A stretch of DNA of 15,542 bases from Acidobacteriota bacterium (lineage in GTDB: Bacteria; Acidobacteriota; Terriglobia; Terriglobales; Acidobacteriaceae): contig JAJYSL010000092.1 of NCBI GenBank assembly GCA_021793595.1, forward strand, positions 1 to 15,542, written 5' to 3'. Within the stretch, counting starts at the first letter, position 1. Each line of letters opens with the position of its first letter. The notes under the pieces were generated by a model that saw only the letters and a program-made list of their open reading frames with translations, made no database searches and was not told the DNA's origin. Below are positions 15,248 to 15,542 of this stretch, piece by piece. Made by a program: the position numbers and the translations under genes.

Positions 15248-15249
15248 CG

Positions 15250-15542
15250 ATGAATCTGATCCGTGAAATTTGGCGATCGATCGTGCGACGGGATCCGTTG
15301 TCCACCGACAAGGGAAAGTCCGAACTGGTCTTTCTCAATGTTTGGCTGCATATCCATCCGGCCAAAGTGAAAAAAGAGAACATCAAGTTCAGGTATTCGT
15401 TCTACTTGGGCTTTATTACCTTCTTTCTCTTTTTGATTCTGCTGACGACCGGAATCGCGTTGATGTTCTATTACCGGCCTTATCCGTCGGTCGCATACCA
15501 GGACATGAAGGACCTGCAGTTCGCCGTCTTCATGGGACCTTT
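15250..15542 (+). CDS. cytochrome b, N-terminal part (3' end outside window)
   Basis: The frame opens two bases after the Rieske stop and runs off the window, giving 97 residues. A cytoplasmic lead with [18 protein letters not shown] is followed by a first transmembrane helix (about 50-73: [19 protein letters not shown]) and then [20 protein letters not shown], which is typical of the beginning of bacterial cytochrome b/b6 proteins of Rieske-cytochrome b complexes. The heme-binding histidines of later helices are not in view. It may be a split b6-type or a full-length cytochrome b; the visible part cannot decide. No clear ribosome site, so translation is probably coupled to the Rieske gene. 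Confidence 0.88.
   Translation, partial: MNLIREIWRSIVRRDPLSTDKGKSELVFLNVWLHIHPAKVKKENIKFRYSFYLGFITFFLFLILLTTGIALMFYYRPYPSVAYQDMKDLQFAVFMGP

Overview
The window looks like chromosomal DNA of an Acidobacteriota member, probably class Terriglobia. The clues are moderately high GC with dense coding, the secreted carboxypeptidase-regulatory-domain protein typical of that phylum, and the nifJ/DHOD-like and fused korA-korB arrangement. This placement is an inference from gene style; there is no rRNA marker here. No tRNA, rRNA, CRISPR array, insertion sequence or phage gene was seen.

Region 1 (1-6228, + strand) is a ferredoxin-linked 2-oxoacid block. It holds the 3' two thirds of nifJ (pyruvate:ferredoxin oxidoreductase), a dihydroorotate-dehydrogenase-like flavoprotein overlapping nifJ by one base, and, after a 283 bp gap, korA-korB (two-subunit 2-oxoacid:ferredoxin oxidoreductase). 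A probable intrinsic terminator follows korB. Region 2 (6229-7905) has a 313 bp gap between convergent genes, then a minus-strand secreted protein with a carboxypeptidase-regulatory-like domain and an uncharacterised C-terminal domain.

Region 3 (7906-15542, + strand) is the most interesting part. An NtrB-like histidine kinase with almost no extracytoplasmic sensor overlaps (ATGA) the gene of an NtrC-family sigma-54 activator with GAFTGA, AAA+ and Fis-type HTH. Directly after it lie two matched palindromes (GGGGA-N6-TCCCC) 33 bp apart, a well-spaced sigma-54 -24/-12 promoter, and an outer-membrane cytochrome-porin fusion resembling Cyc2 (signal peptide, one CxxCH, beta-barrel ending in Phe). 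Two homologous secreted monoheme c-type cytochromes follow. A second good sigma-54 promoter precedes a gene for a cytoplasmic FAD/NAD(P)/Fe-S oxidoreductase with a C-terminal ferredoxin module, then a Rieske protein and the start of a cytochrome b that runs off the window.

Read together, region 3 encodes a possible wire: outer-membrane heme porin, periplasmic cytochromes, Rieske/cytochrome b quinone enzyme, and a flavin/Fe-S module facing the NAD(P)H/ferredoxin pool. All of it may be under a dedicated two-component sigma-54 switch. This would suit extracellular electron transfer or Fe(II) oxidation with electron delivery to quinone or NAD(P). The direction of flow, the substrate and the signal cannot be read from the sequence.
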